Below are positions 44,640 to 59,231 of a DNA stretch of 64,000 nt, piece after piece; the stretch's first letter is position 1, and every line of letters begins with the position of its first letter. The position numbers were made by a program, and so were the translations under genes. Below the pieces are notes generated by a model, which did no database searches, was not told the DNA's origin, and saw only the letters and a program-made list of their open reading frames with translations. The stretch spans positions 6,000,976 to 6,064,975 of the forward strand of contig CP136069.1 of assembly GCA_032622095.1 (NCBI GenBank), written 5' to 3'. The DNA comes from Siphonodentalium dalli (taxonomy: Eukaryota > Mollusca > Scaphopoda > Gadilida > Siphonodentaliidae).

Positions 44640-47600
44640 CGTGAAACTAACAGTGGCTTCCATAAGGCATTCAATTAATACATTGGACATGAAACTAACA
44701 GTGGCTTACATGAGGCATTCAATTAATAAATTGGACGTGAAACTAACAGTGGCTTCCATAAGGCATTCAATTAATACATTGGACGTGAAACTAACAGTGG
44801 CTTCCATAAGGCATTCAATTAATAAATTGGACGTGAAACTAACAGTGGCTTCCATGAGGCATTCAATTAATACATTGGACGTGAAACTAACAGTGGCTTC
44901 CATGAGGCATTCAATTAATAAATTGGACGTGAAACTAACAGTGACTTCCATGAGGCATTCAATTAATTCATTGGACGTGAAACTAACAGTGGCTTCCATG
45001 AGGCATTCAATTAATAAATTGGACGTGAAACTAACAGTGGCTTCCATAAGGCATTCAATTAATACATTGGACGTGAAACTAACAGTGGCTTCCATGAGGC
45101 ATTCAATTAATAAATTGGACGTGAAACTAACAGTGGCTTCCATGAGGCATTCAATTAATTCATTGGACGTGAAACTAACAGTGGCTTCCATGAGGCATTC
45201 AATTAATAAATTGGACGTGAAACTAACAGTGGCTTCCATAAGGCATTCAATTAATAAATTGGACGTGAAACTAACAGTGGCTTCCATAAGGCATTCAATT
45301 AATAAATTGGACGTGAAACTAACAGCGGCTTACATGAGGCATTCAATTAATAAATTGGACGTGAAACTAACAGTGGCTTACATGAGGCATTCAATTAATA
45401 CATTGGACGTGAAACTAACAGTGGCTTCCATGTGGCATTCAATTAATAAATTGGACGTGAAACTAACAGTGGCTTCCATAAGGCATTCAATTAATTCATT
45501 GGACGTGAAACTAACAGTGGCTTCCATGAGGCATTCAATTAATAAATTGGACGTGAAACTAACAGTGGCTTCCATAAGGCATTCAATTAATAAATTGGAC
45601 GTGAAACTAACAGTGGCTTCCATGAGGCATTCAATTAATAAATTGGACGTGAAACTAACAGTGGCTTCCATGAGGCATTCAATTAATAAATTGGACGTGA
45701 AACTAACAGTGGCTTCCATGAGGCATTCAATTAATAAATTGGACGTGAAACTAACAGTGGCTTCCATGAGGCATTCAATTAATAAATTGGACGTGAAACT
45801 AACAGTGGCTTCCATGAGGCATTCAATTAATAAATTGGACGTGAAACTAACAGTGGCTTCCATAAGGCATTCAATTAATAAATTGGACGTGAAACTAACA
45901 GCGGCTTACATGAGGCATTCAATTAATAAATTGGACGTGAAACTAACAGTGGCTTACATGAGGCATTCAATTAATACATTGGACGTGAAACTAACAGTGG
46001 CTTCCATGTGGCATTCAATTAATAAATTGGACGTGAAACTAACAGTGGCTTCCATGAGGCATTCAATTAATAAATTGGACGTGAAACTAACAGTGGCTTC
46101 CATGAGGCATTCAATTAATAAATTGGACGTGAAACTAACAGTGGCTTCCATGAGGCATTCAATTAATAAATTGGACGTGAAACTAACAGTGGCTTCCATA
46201 AGGCATTCAATTAATAAATTGGACGTGAAACTAACAGTGGCTTCCATGAGGCATTCAATTAATAAATTGGACGTGAAACTAACAGTGGCTTCCATAAGGC
46301 ATTCAATTAATACATTGGACGTGAAACTAACAGTGGCTTCCATGAGGCATTCAATTAATACATTGGACGTGAAACTAACAGTGGCTTCCATAAGGCATTC
46401 AATTAATACATTGGACGTGAAACTAACAGTGGCTTACATAAGGCATTCAATTAATATATGGGACGTGAAACTAACAGTGGCTTACATAAGGCATTCAATT
46501 AATATATGGGACGTGAAACTAACAGTGGCTTCCATAAGGCATTCAATTAATAAATTGGACGTGAAACTAACAGTGGCTTCCATGTGGCATTCAATTAATA
46601 CATTGGACGTGAAACTAACAGTGGCTTCCATGAGGCATTCAATTAATAAATTGGACGTGAAACTAACAGTGGCTTCCATGTGGCATTCAATTAATACATT
46701 GGACGTGAAACTAACAGTGGCTTCCATGAGGCATTCAATTAATAAATTGGACGTGAAACTAACAGTGGCTTCCATGTGGCATTCAATTAATACATTGGAC
46801 GTGAAACTAACAGTGGCTTCCATGAGGCATTCAATTAATAAATTGGACGTGAAACTAACAGTGGCTTCCATGAGGCATTCAATTAATACATTGGACGTGA
46901 AACTAACAGTGGCTTCCATAAGGCATTCAATTAATACATTGGACGTGAAACTAACAGTGGCTTCCATAAGGCATTCAATTAATACATTGGACGTGAAACT
47001 AACAGTGGCTTCCATAAGGCATTCAATTAATACATTGGACGTGAAACTAACAGTGGCTTCCATGAGGCATTCAATTAATACATTGGACGTGAAACTAACA
47101 GTGGCTTCCATGTGGCATTCAATTAATACATTGGACGTGAAACTAACAGTGGCTTCCATGAGGCATTCAATTAATACATTGGACGTGAAACTAACAGTGG
47201 CTTCCATGAGGCATTCAATTAATACATTGGACGTGAAACTAACAGTGGCTTCCATAAGGCATTCAATTAATAAATTGGACGTGAAACTAACAGTGGCTTC
47301 CATGAGGCATTCAATTAATAAATTGGACGTGAAACTAACAGTGGCTTCCATAAGGCATTCAATTAATAAATTGGACGTGAAACTAACAGTGGCTTCCATG
47401 AGGCATTCAATTAATACATTGGACGTGAAACTAACAGTGGCTTCCATAAGGCATTCAATTAATAAATTGGACGTGAAACTAACAGTGGCTTCCATAAGGC
47501 ATTCAATTAATAAATTGGACGTGAAACTAACAGTGGCTTCCATAAGGCATTCAATTAATACATTGGACGTGAAACTAACAGTGGCTTCCATGAGGCATTC

Positions 47601-49408
47601 AATTAATAAATTGGACGTGAAACTAACAGTGGCTTCCATAAGGCATTCAATTAATAAATTGGACGTGAAACTAACAGTGGCTTACATGAGGCATTCAATT
47701 AATACATTGGACGTGAAACTAACAGTGGCTTACATGAGGCATTCAATTAATAAATTGGACGTGAAACTAACAGTGGCTTCCATGAGGCATTCAATTAATA
47801 AATTGGACGTGAAACTAACAGTGGCTTCCATAAGGCATTCAATTAATACATTGGACGTGAAACTAACAGTGGCTTCCATGAGGCATTCAATTAATACATT
47901 GGACGTGAAACTAACAGTGGCTTACATGAGGCATTCAATTAATACATTGGACGTGAAACTAACAGTGGCTTCCATGAGGCATTCAATTAATACATTGGAC
48001 GTGAAACTAACAGTGGCTTCCATGAGGCATTCAATTAATAAATTGGACGTGAAACTAACAGTGGCTTCCATTAGGCATTCAATTAATACATTGGACGTGA
48101 AACTAACAGTGGCTTCCATGAGGCATTCAATTAATTCATTGGACGTGAAACTAACAGTGGCTTCCATGAGGCATTCAATTAATACATTGGACGTGAAACT
48201 AACAGTGGCTTCCATAAGGCATTCAATTAATAAATTGGACGTGAAACTAACAGTGGCTTCCATAAGGCATTCAATTAATAAATTGGACGTGAAACTAACA
48301 GTGGCTTCCATAAGGCATTCAATTAATAAATTGGACGTGAAACTAACAGTGGCTTCCATGAGGCATTCAATTAATAAATTGGACGTGAAACTAACAGTGG
48401 CTTCCATGAGGCATTCAATTAATAAATTGGACGTGAAACTAACAGTGGCTTCCATGAGGCATTCAATTAATACATTGGACGTGAAACTAACAGTGGCTTC
48501 CATGAGGCATTCAATTAATACATTGGACGTGAAACTAACAGTGGCTTCCATAAGGCATTCAATTAATAAATTGGACGTGAAACTAACAGTGGCTTCCATA
48601 AGGCATTCAATTAATAAATTGGACGTGAAACTAACAGCGGCTTCCATGAGGCATTCAATTAATACATTGGACGTGAAACTAACAGTGGCTTCCATAAGGC
48701 ATTCAATTAATAAATTGGACGTGAAACTAACAGCGGCTTCCATGAGGCATTCAATTAATAAATTGGACGTGAAACTAACAGTGGCTTCCATGAGGCATTC
48801 AATTAATAAATTGGACGTGAAACTAACAGTGGCTTCCATTAGGCATTCAATTAATAAATTGGACGTGAAACTAACAGTGGCTTCCATTAGGCATTCAATT
48901 AATACATTGGACGTGAAACTAACAGTGGCTTCCATGAGGCATTCAATTAATAAATTGGACGTGAAACTAACAGTGGCTTCCATGAGGCATTCAATTAATA
49001 CATTGGACGTGAAACTAACAGTGGCTTACATGAGGCATTCAATTAATAAATTGGACGTGAAACTAACAGTGGCTTCCATGAGGCATTCAATTAATAAATT
49101 GGACGTGAAACTAACAGTGGCTTACATGAGGCATTCAATTAATAAATTGGACGTGAAACTAACAGTGGCTTCCATGAGGCATTCAATTAATACATTGGAC
49201 GTGAAACTAACAGTGGCTTCCATAAGGCATTCAATTAATACATTGGACGTGAAACTAACAGTGGCTTCCATAAGGCATTCAATTAATAAATTGGACGTGA
49301 AACTAACAGTGGCTTCCATAAGGCATTCAATTAATAAATTGGACGTGAAACTAACAGTGGCTTCCATGAGGCATTCAATTAATACATTGGACGTGAAACT
49401 AACAGTGG
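44640..49408. repeat. Satellite segmental duplication, first copy
   Basis: The order of monomer variants here recurs at 59232-64000, a shift of exactly 14,592 bp. Open-frame boundaries at 44706, 45287, 45378, 45863, 45954, 46391, 46482, 47639, 47922 and 48983 all reappear at +14,592. At least three single-base differences cluster at about 47416-47496. Confidence 0.93.
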
Positions 49409-52400
49409 CTTCCATAAGGCATTCAATTAATAAATTGGACGTGAAACTAACAGTGGCTTCCATAAGGCATTCAATTAATAAATTGGACGTGAAACTAACA
49501 GTGGCTTACATAAGGCATTCAATTAATACATTGGACGTGAAACTAACAGTGGCTTACATGAGGCATTCAATTAATAAATTGGACGTGAAACTAACAGTGG
49601 CTTCCATGAGGCATTCAATTAATACATTGGACGTGAAACTAACAGTGGCTTCCATAAGGCATTCAATTAATAAATTGGACGTGAAACTAACAGTGGCTTC
49701 CATGAGGCATTCAATTAATAAATTGGACGTGAAACTAACAGTGGCTTCCATGAGGCATTCAATTAATAAATTGGACGTGAAACTAACAGTGGCTTCCATG
49801 AGGCATTCAATTAATAAATTGGACGTGAAACTAACAGTGGCTTCCATAAGGCATTCAATTAATAAATTGGACGTGAAACTAACAGTGGCTTACATGAGGC
49901 ATTCAATTAATAAATTGGACGTGAAACTAACAGTGGCTTCCATGAGGCATTCAATTAATAAATTGGACGTGAAACTAACAGTGGCTTACATAAGGCATTC
50001 AATTAATAAATTGGACGTGAAACTAACAGTGGCTTCCATGAGGCATTCAATTAATACATTGGACGTGAAACTAACAGTGGCTTACATAAGGCATTCAATT
50101 AATAAATTGGACGTGAAACTAACAGTGGCTTCCATGAGGCATTCAATTAATACATTGGACGTGAAACTAACAGTGGCTTCCATAAGGCATTCAATTAATA
50201 AATTGGACGTGAAACTAACAGTGGCTTCCATAAGGCATTCAATTAATAAATTGGACGTGAAACTAACAGTGGCTTCCATGAGGCATTCAATTAATTCATT
50301 GGACGTGAAACTAACAGTGGCTTCCATGAGGCATTCAATTAATAAATTGGACGTGAAACTAACAGTGGCTTACATAAGGCATTCAATTAATTCATTGGAC
50401 GTGAAACTAACAGTGGCTTCCATGAGGCATTCAATTAATACATTGGACGTGAAACTAACAGTGGCTTCCATGAGGCATTCAATTAATAAATTGGACGTGA
50501 AACTAACAGTGGCTTCCATAAGGCATTCAATTAATAAATTGGACGTGAAACTAACAGTGGCTTCCATGAGGCATTCAATTAATATATGGGACGTGAAACT
50601 AACAGTGGCTTCCATGAGGCATTCAATTAATACATTGGACGTGAAACTAACAGTGGCTTCCATGAGGCATTCAATTAATAAATTGGACGTGAAACTAACA
50701 GTGGCTTCCATGAGGCATTCAATTAATAAATTGGACGTGAAACTAACAGTGGCTTCCATGAGGCATTCAATTAATACATTGGACGTGAAACTAACAGTGG
50801 CTTCCATGAGGCATTCAATTAATAAATTGGACGTGAAACTAACAGTGGCTTCCATGAGGCATTCAATTAATACATTGGACGTGAAACTAACAGTGGCTTC
50901 CATAAGGCATTCAATTAATACATTGGACGTGAAACTAACAGTGGCTTCCATGAGGCATTCAATTAATAAATTGGACGTGAAACTAACAGTGGCTTCCATG
51001 AGGCATTCAATTAATACATTGGACGTGAAACTAACAGTGGCTTACATAAGGCATTCAATTAATACATTGGACGTGAAACTAACAGTGGCTTCCATAAGGC
51101 ATTCAATTAATACATTGGACGTGAAACTAACAGTGGCTTCCATGAGGCATTCAATTAATAAATTGGACGTGAAACTAACAGTGGCTTCCATAAGGCATTC
51201 AATTAATAAATTGGACGTGAAACTAACAGTGGCTTCCATGAGGCATTCAATTAATACATTGGACGTGAAACTAACAGTGGCTTCCATGATGCATTCAATT
51301 AATAAATTGGACGTGAAACTAACAGTGGCTTCCATGAGGCATTCAATTAATACATTGGACGTGAAACTAACAGTGGCTTACATGAGGCATTCAATTAATA
51401 AATTGGACGTGAAACTAACAGTGGCTTCCATAAGGCATTCAATTAATACATTGGACGTGAAACTAACAGTGGCTTCCATGATGCATTCAATTAATAAATT
51501 GGACGTGAAACTAACAGTGGCTTCCATGAGGCATTCAATTAATACATTGGACGTGAAACTAACAGTGGCTTCCATGAGGCATTCAATTAATTCATTGGAC
51601 GTGAAACTAACAGTGGCTTCCATGAGGCATTCAATTAATACATTGGACGTGAAACTAACAGTGGCTTACATGAGGCATTCAATTAATAAATTGGACGTGA
51701 AACTAACAGTGGCTTCCATAAGGCATTCAATTAATACATTGGACGTGAAACTAACAGTGGCTTCCATAAGGCATTCAATTAATTCATTGGACGTGAAACT
51801 AACAGTGGCTTCCATGAGGCATTCAATTAATACATTGGACGTGAAACTAACAGTGGCTTCCATGAGGCATTCAATTAATAAATTGGACGTGAAACTAACA
51901 GTGGCTTCCATGAGGCATTCAATTAATAAATTGGACGTGAAACTAACAGTGGCTTCCATGAGGCATTCAATTAATAAATTGGACGTGAAACTAACAGTGG
52001 CTTCCATGAGGCATTCAATTAATAAATTGGACGTGAAACTAACAGTGGCTTACATGAGGCATTCAATTAATAAATTGGACGTGAAACTAACAGTGGCTTC
52101 CATGAGGCATTCAATTAATAAATTGGACGTGAAACTAACAGTGGCTTCCATGAGGCATTCAATTAATAAATTGGACGTGAAACTAACAGTGGCTTCCATG
52201 AGGCATTCAATTAATAAATTGGACGTGAAACTAACAGTGGCTTCCATGAGGCATTCAATTAATACATTGGACGTGAAACTAACAGTGGCTTCCATGAGGC
52301 ATTCAATTAATAAATTGGACGTGAAACTAACAGTGGCTTCCATGAGGCATTCAATTAATAAATTGGACGTGAAACTAACAGTGGCTTACATGAGGCATTC

Positions 52401-55400
52401 AATTAATAAATTGGACGTGAAACTAACAGTGGCTTCCATGAGGCATTCAATTAATAAATTGGACGTGAAACTAACAGTGGCTTCCATGAGGCATTCAATT
52501 AATAAATTGGACGTGAAACTAACAGTGGCTTCCATGAGGCATTCAATTAATATATGGGACGTGAAACTAACAGTGGCTTCCATGAGGCATTCAATTAATA
52601 CATTGGACGTGAAACTAACAGTGGCTTCCATAAGGCATTCAATTAATACATTGGACGTGAAACTAACAGTGGCTTCCATGAGGCATTCAATTAATACATT
52701 GGACGTGAAACTAACAGTGGCTTACATGAGGCATTCAATTAATAAATTGGACGTGAAACTAACAGTGGCTTCCATGAGGCATTCAATTAATACATTGGAC
52801 GTGAAACTAACAGTGGCTTCCATGAGGCATTCAATTAATAAATTGGACGTGAAACTAACAGTGGCTTCCATGAGGCATTCAATTAATAAATTGGACGTGA
52901 AACTAACAGTGGCTTCCATAAGGCATTCAATTAATACATTGGACGTGAAACTAACAGTGGCTTCCATGAGGCATTCAATTAATACATTGGACGTGAAACT
53001 AACAGTGGCTTACATGAGGCATTCAATTAATAAATTGGACGTGAAACTAACAGTGGCTTCCATAAGGCATTCAATTAATACATTGGACGTGAAACTAACA
53101 GTGGCTTCCATGAGGCATTCAATTAATAAATTGGACGTGAAACTAACAGTGGCTTCCATGAGGCATTCAATTAATAAATTGGACGTGAAACTAACAGTGG
53201 CTTCCATGAGGCATTCAATTAATAAATTGGACGTGAAACTAACAGTGGCTTCCATGAGGCATTCAATTAATACATTGCACGTGAAACTAACAGTGGCTTC
53301 CATAAGGCATTCAATTAATACATTGGACGTGAAACTAACAGTGGCTTACATAAGGCATTCAATTAATAAATTGGACGTGAAACTAACAGTGGCTTCCATA
53401 AGGCATTCAATTAATAAATTGGACGTGAAACTAACAGTGGCTTCCATGAGGCATTCAATTAATACATTGCACGTGAAACTAACAGTGGCTTCCATAAGGC
53501 ATTCAATTAATAAATTGGACGTGAAACTAACAGTGGCTTCCATAAGGCATTCAATTAATAAATTGGACGTGAAACTAACAGTGGCTTCCATGAGGCATTC
53601 AATTAATAAATTGGACGTGAAACTAACAGTGGCTTCCATGAGGCATTCAATTAATACATTGCACGTGAAACTAACAGTGGCTTCCATAAGGCATTCAATT
53701 AATACATTGGACGTGAAACTAACAGTGGCTTACATAAGGCATTCAATTAATAAATTGGACGTGAAACTAACAGTGGCTTCCATGAGGCATTCAATTAATA
53801 CATTGCACGTGAAACTAACAGTGGCTTCCATAAGGCATTCAATTAATACATTGGACGTGAAACTAACAGTGGCTTACATAAGGCATTCAATTAATAAATT
53901 GGACGTGAAACTAACAGTGGCTTCCATGAGGCATTCAATTAATACATTGCACGTGAAACTAACAGTGGCTTCCATAAGGCATTCAATTAATACATTGGAC
54001 GTGAAACTAACAGTGGCTTCCATAAGGCATTCAATTAATAAATTGGACGTGAAACTAACAGTGGCTTCCATGAGGCATTCAATTAATAAATTGGACGTGA
54101 AACTAACAGTGGCTTACATAAGGCATTCAATTAATAAATTGGACGTGAAACTAACAGTGGCTTCCATGAGGCATTCAATTAATAAATTGGACGTGAAACT
54201 AACAGTGGCTTCCATAAGGCATTCAATTAATACATTGGACGTGAAACTAACAGTGGCTTCCATAAGGCATTCAATTAATACATTGGACGTGAAACTAACA
54301 GTGGCTTACATAAGGCATTCAATTAATACATTGGACGTGAAACTAACAGTGGCTTACATAAGGCATTCAATTAATACATTGGACGTGAAACTAACAGTGG
54401 CTTCCATGAGGCATTCAATTAATACATTGGACGTGAAACTAACAGTGGCTTCCATGAGGCATTCAATTAATAAATTGGACGTGAAACTAACAGTGGCTTC
54501 CATGAGGCATTCAATTAATAAATTGGACGTGAAACTAACAGTGGCTTCCATAAGGCATTCAATTAATACATTGGACGTGAAACTAACAGTGGCTTCCATG
54601 AGGCATTCAATTAATAAATTGGACGTGAAACTAACAGTGGCTTACATAAGGCATTCAATTAATACATTGGACGTGAAACTAACAGTGGCTTCCATAAGGC
54701 ATTCAATTAATAAATTGGACGTGAAACTAACAGTGGCTTCCATAAGGCATTCAATTAATAAATTGGACGTGAAACTAACAGTGGCTTCCATGAGGCATTC
54801 AATTAATAAATTGGACGTGAAACTAACAGTGGCTTCCATGAGGCATTCAATTAATAAATTGGACGTGAAACTAACAGTGGCTTCCATGAGGCATTCAATT
54901 AATAAATTGGACGTGAAACTAACAGTGGCTTCCATGAGGCATTCAATTAATAAATTGGACGTGAAACTAACAGTGGCTTCCATGAGGCATTCAATTAATA
55001 CATTGGACGTGAAACTAACAGTGGCTTCCATGAGGCATTCAATTAATTCATTGGACGTGAAACTAACAGTGGCTTCCATGAGGCATTCAATTAATAAATT
55101 GGACGTGAAACTAACAGTGGCTTCCATGAGGCATTCAATTAATACATTGGACGTGAAACTAACAGTGGCTTACATAAGGCATTCAATTAATACATTGGAC
55201 GTGAAACTAACAGTGGCTTCCATAAGGCATTCAATTAATACATTGGACGTGAAACTAACAGTGGCTTCCATAAGGCATTCAATTAATACATTGGACGTGA
55301 AACTAACAGTGGCTTCCATGAGGCATTCAATTAATAAATTGGACGTGAAACTAACAGTGGCTTCCATGAGGCATTCAATTAATAAATTGGACGTGAAACT

Positions 55401-58400
55401 AACAGTGGCTTCCATGAGGCATTCAATTAATAAATTGGACGTGAAACTAACAGTGGCTTCCATGAGGCATTCAATTAATAAATTGGACGTGAAACTAACA
55501 GTGGCTTCCATGAGGCATTCAATTAATAAATTGGACGTGAAACTAACAGTGGCTTCCATAAGGCATTCAATTAATAAATTGGACGTGAAACTAACAGTGG
55601 CTTCCATGAGGCATTCAATTAATAAATTGGACGTGAAACTAACAGTGGCTTCCATGAGGCATTCAATTAATAAATTGGACGTGAAACTAACAGTGGCTTC
55701 CATGAGGCATTCAATTAATAAATTGGACGTGAAACTAACAGTGGCTTCCATGAGGCATTCAATTAATAAATTGGACGTGAAACTAACAGTGGCTTCCATG
55801 AGGCATTCAATTAATAAATTGGACGTGAAACTAACAGTGGCTTCCATAAGGCATTCAATTAATACATTGGACGTGAAACTAACAGTGGCTTCCATGAGGC
55901 ATTCAATTAATACATTGGACGTGAAACTAACAGTGGCTTCCATAAGGCATTCAATTAATAAATTGGACGTGAAACTAACAGTGGCTTACATGAGGCATTC
56001 AATTAATAAATTGGACGTGAAACTAACAGTGGCTTCCATGAGGCATTCAATTAATACATTGGACGTGAAACTAACAGTGGCTTACATGAGGCATTCAATT
56101 AATAAATTGGACGTGAAACTAACAGTGGCTTCCATGAGGCATTCAATTAATAAAATGGACGTGAAACTAACAGTGGCTTCCATGAGGCATTCAATTAATA
56201 AATTGGACGTGAAACTAACAGTGGCTTCCATGAGGCATTCAATTAATACATTGGACGTGAAACTAACAGTGGCTTCCATGAGGCATTCAATTAATACATT
56301 GGACGTGAAACTAACAGTGGCTTCCATGAGGCATTCAATTAATACATTGGACGTGAAACTAACAGTGGCTTACATGAGGCATTCAATTAATAAATTGGAC
56401 GTGAAACTAACAGTGGCTTCCATGAGGCATTCAATTAATAAATTGGACGTGAAACTAACAGTGGCTTCCATGAGGCATTCAATTAATAAATTGGACGTGA
56501 AACTAACAGTGGCTTCCATAAGGCATTCAATTAATAAATTGGACGTGAAACTAACAGTGGCTTCCATGAGGCATTCAATTAATAAATTGGACGTGAAACT
56601 AACAGTGGCTTCCATGAGGCATTCAATTAATAAATTGGACGTGAAACTAACAGTGGCTTCCATGAGGCATTCAATTAATAAATTGGACGTGAAACTAACA
56701 GTGGCTTCCATAAGGCATTCAATTAATAAATTGGACGTGAAACTAACAGTGGCTTCCATGAGGCATTCAATTAATAAATTGGACGTGAAACTAACAGTGG
56801 CTTCCATGAGGCATTCAATTAATAAATTGGACGTGAAACTAACAGTGGCTTCCATAAGGCATTCAATTAATAAATTGGACGTGAAACTAACAGTGGCTTC
56901 CATGAGGCATTCAATTAATACATTGGACGTGAAACTAACAGTGGCTTCCATGAGGCATTCAATTAATAAATTGGACGTGAAACTAACAGTGGCTTCCATA
57001 AGGCATTCAATTAATACATTGGACGTGAAACTAACAGTGGCTTCCATGAGGCATTCAATTAATAAATTGGACGTGAAACTAACAGTGGCTTCCATGAGGC
57101 ATTCAATTAATAAATTGGACGTGAAACTAACAGTGGCTTCCATGAGGCATTCAATTAATAAATTGGACGTGAAACTAACAGTGGCTTCCATGTGGCATTC
57201 AATTAATACATTGGACGTGAAACTAACAGTGGCTTCCATAAGGCATTCAATTAATAAATTGGACGTGAAACTAACAGTGGCTTCCATGAGGCATTCAATT
57301 AATACATTGGACGTGAAACTAACAGTGGCTTACATAAGGCATTCAATTAATACATTGGACGTGAAACTAACAGTGGCTTCCATGAGGCATTCAATTAATA
57401 AATTGGACGTGAAACTAACAGTGGCTTCCATGAGGCATTCAATTAATACATTGGACGTGAAACTAACAGTGGCTTCCATGAGGCATTCAATTAATAAATT
57501 GGACGTGAAACTAACAGTGGCTTCCATAAGGCATTCAATTAATACATTGGACGTGAAACTAACAGTGGCTTCCATGAGGCATTCAATTAATAAATTGGAC
57601 GTGAAACTAACAGTGGCTTCCATGAGGCATTCAATTAATAAATTGGACGTGAAACTAACAGTGGCTTCCATAAGGCATTCAATTAATACATTGGACGTGA
57701 AACTAACAGTGGCTTCCATAAGGCATTCAATTAATAAATTGGACGTGAAACTAACAGTGGCTTCCATAAGGCATTCAATTAATACATTGGACGTGAAACT
57801 AACAGTGGCTTCCATAAGGCATTCAATTAATAAATTGGACGTGAAACTAACAGTGGCTTCCATGAGGCATTCAATTAATAAATTGGACGTGAAACTAACA
57901 GTGGCTTCCATGAGGCATTCAATTAATTCATTGGACGTGAAACTAACAGTGGCTTCCATAAGGCATTCAATTAATACATTGGACGTGAAACTAACAGTGG
58001 CTTCCATGAGGCATTCAATTAATAAATTGGACGTGAAACTAACAGTGGCTTACATGAGGCATTCAATTAATAAATTGGACGTGAAACTAACAGTGGCTTC
58101 CATAAGGCATTCAATTAATACATTGGACGTGAAACTAACAGTGGCTTCCATGAGGCATTCAATTAATAAATTGGACGTGAAACTAACAGTGGCTTACATG
58201 AGGCATTCAATTAATAAATTGGACGTGAAACTAACAGTGGCTTCCATGAGGCATTCAATTAATTCATTGGACGTGAAACTAACAGTGGCTTACATAAGGC
58301 ATTCAATTAATAAATTGGACGTGAAACTAACAGTGGCTTCCATGAGGCATTCAATTAATACATTGGACGTGAAACTAACAGTGGCTTCCATGAGGCATTC

Positions 58401-59231
58401 AATTAATAAATTGGACGTGAAACTAACAGTGGCTTACATGAGGCATTCAATTAATACATTGGACGTGAAACTAACAGTGGCTTACATGAGGCATTCAATT
58501 AATACATTGGACGTGAAACTAACAGTGGCTTACATAAGGCATTCAATTAATACATTGGACGTGAAACTAACAGTGGCTTCCATGAGGCATTCAATTAATA
58601 CATTGGACGTGAAACTAACAGTGGCTTCCATGAGGCATTCAATTAATAAATTGGACGTGAAACTAACAGTGGCTTCCATAAGGCATTCAATTAATACATT
58701 GGACGTGAAACTAACAGTGGCTTCCATGAGGCATTCAATTAATTCATTGGACGTGAAACTAACAGTGGCTTCCATGAGGCATTCAATTAATAAATTGGAC
58801 GTGAAACTAACAGTGGCTTCCATGAGGCATTCAATTAATAAATTGGACGTGAAACTAACAGTGGCTTCCATGAGGCATTCAATTAATAAATTGGACGTGA
58901 AACTAACAGTGGCTTCCATGAGGCATTCAATTAATACATTGGACGTGAAACTAACAGTGGCTTACATAAGGCATTCAATTAATACATTGGACGTGAAACT
59001 AACAGTGGCTTCCATAAGGCATTCAATTAATACATTGGACATGAAACTAACAGTGGCTTACATGAGGCATTCAATTAATAAATTGGACGTGAAACTAACA
59101 GTGGCTTCCATAAGGCATTCAATTAATACATTGGACGTGAAACTAACAGTGGCTTCCATAAGGCATTCAATTAATACATTGGACATGAAACTAACAGTGG
59201 CTTACATGAGGCATTCAATTAATACATTGGA

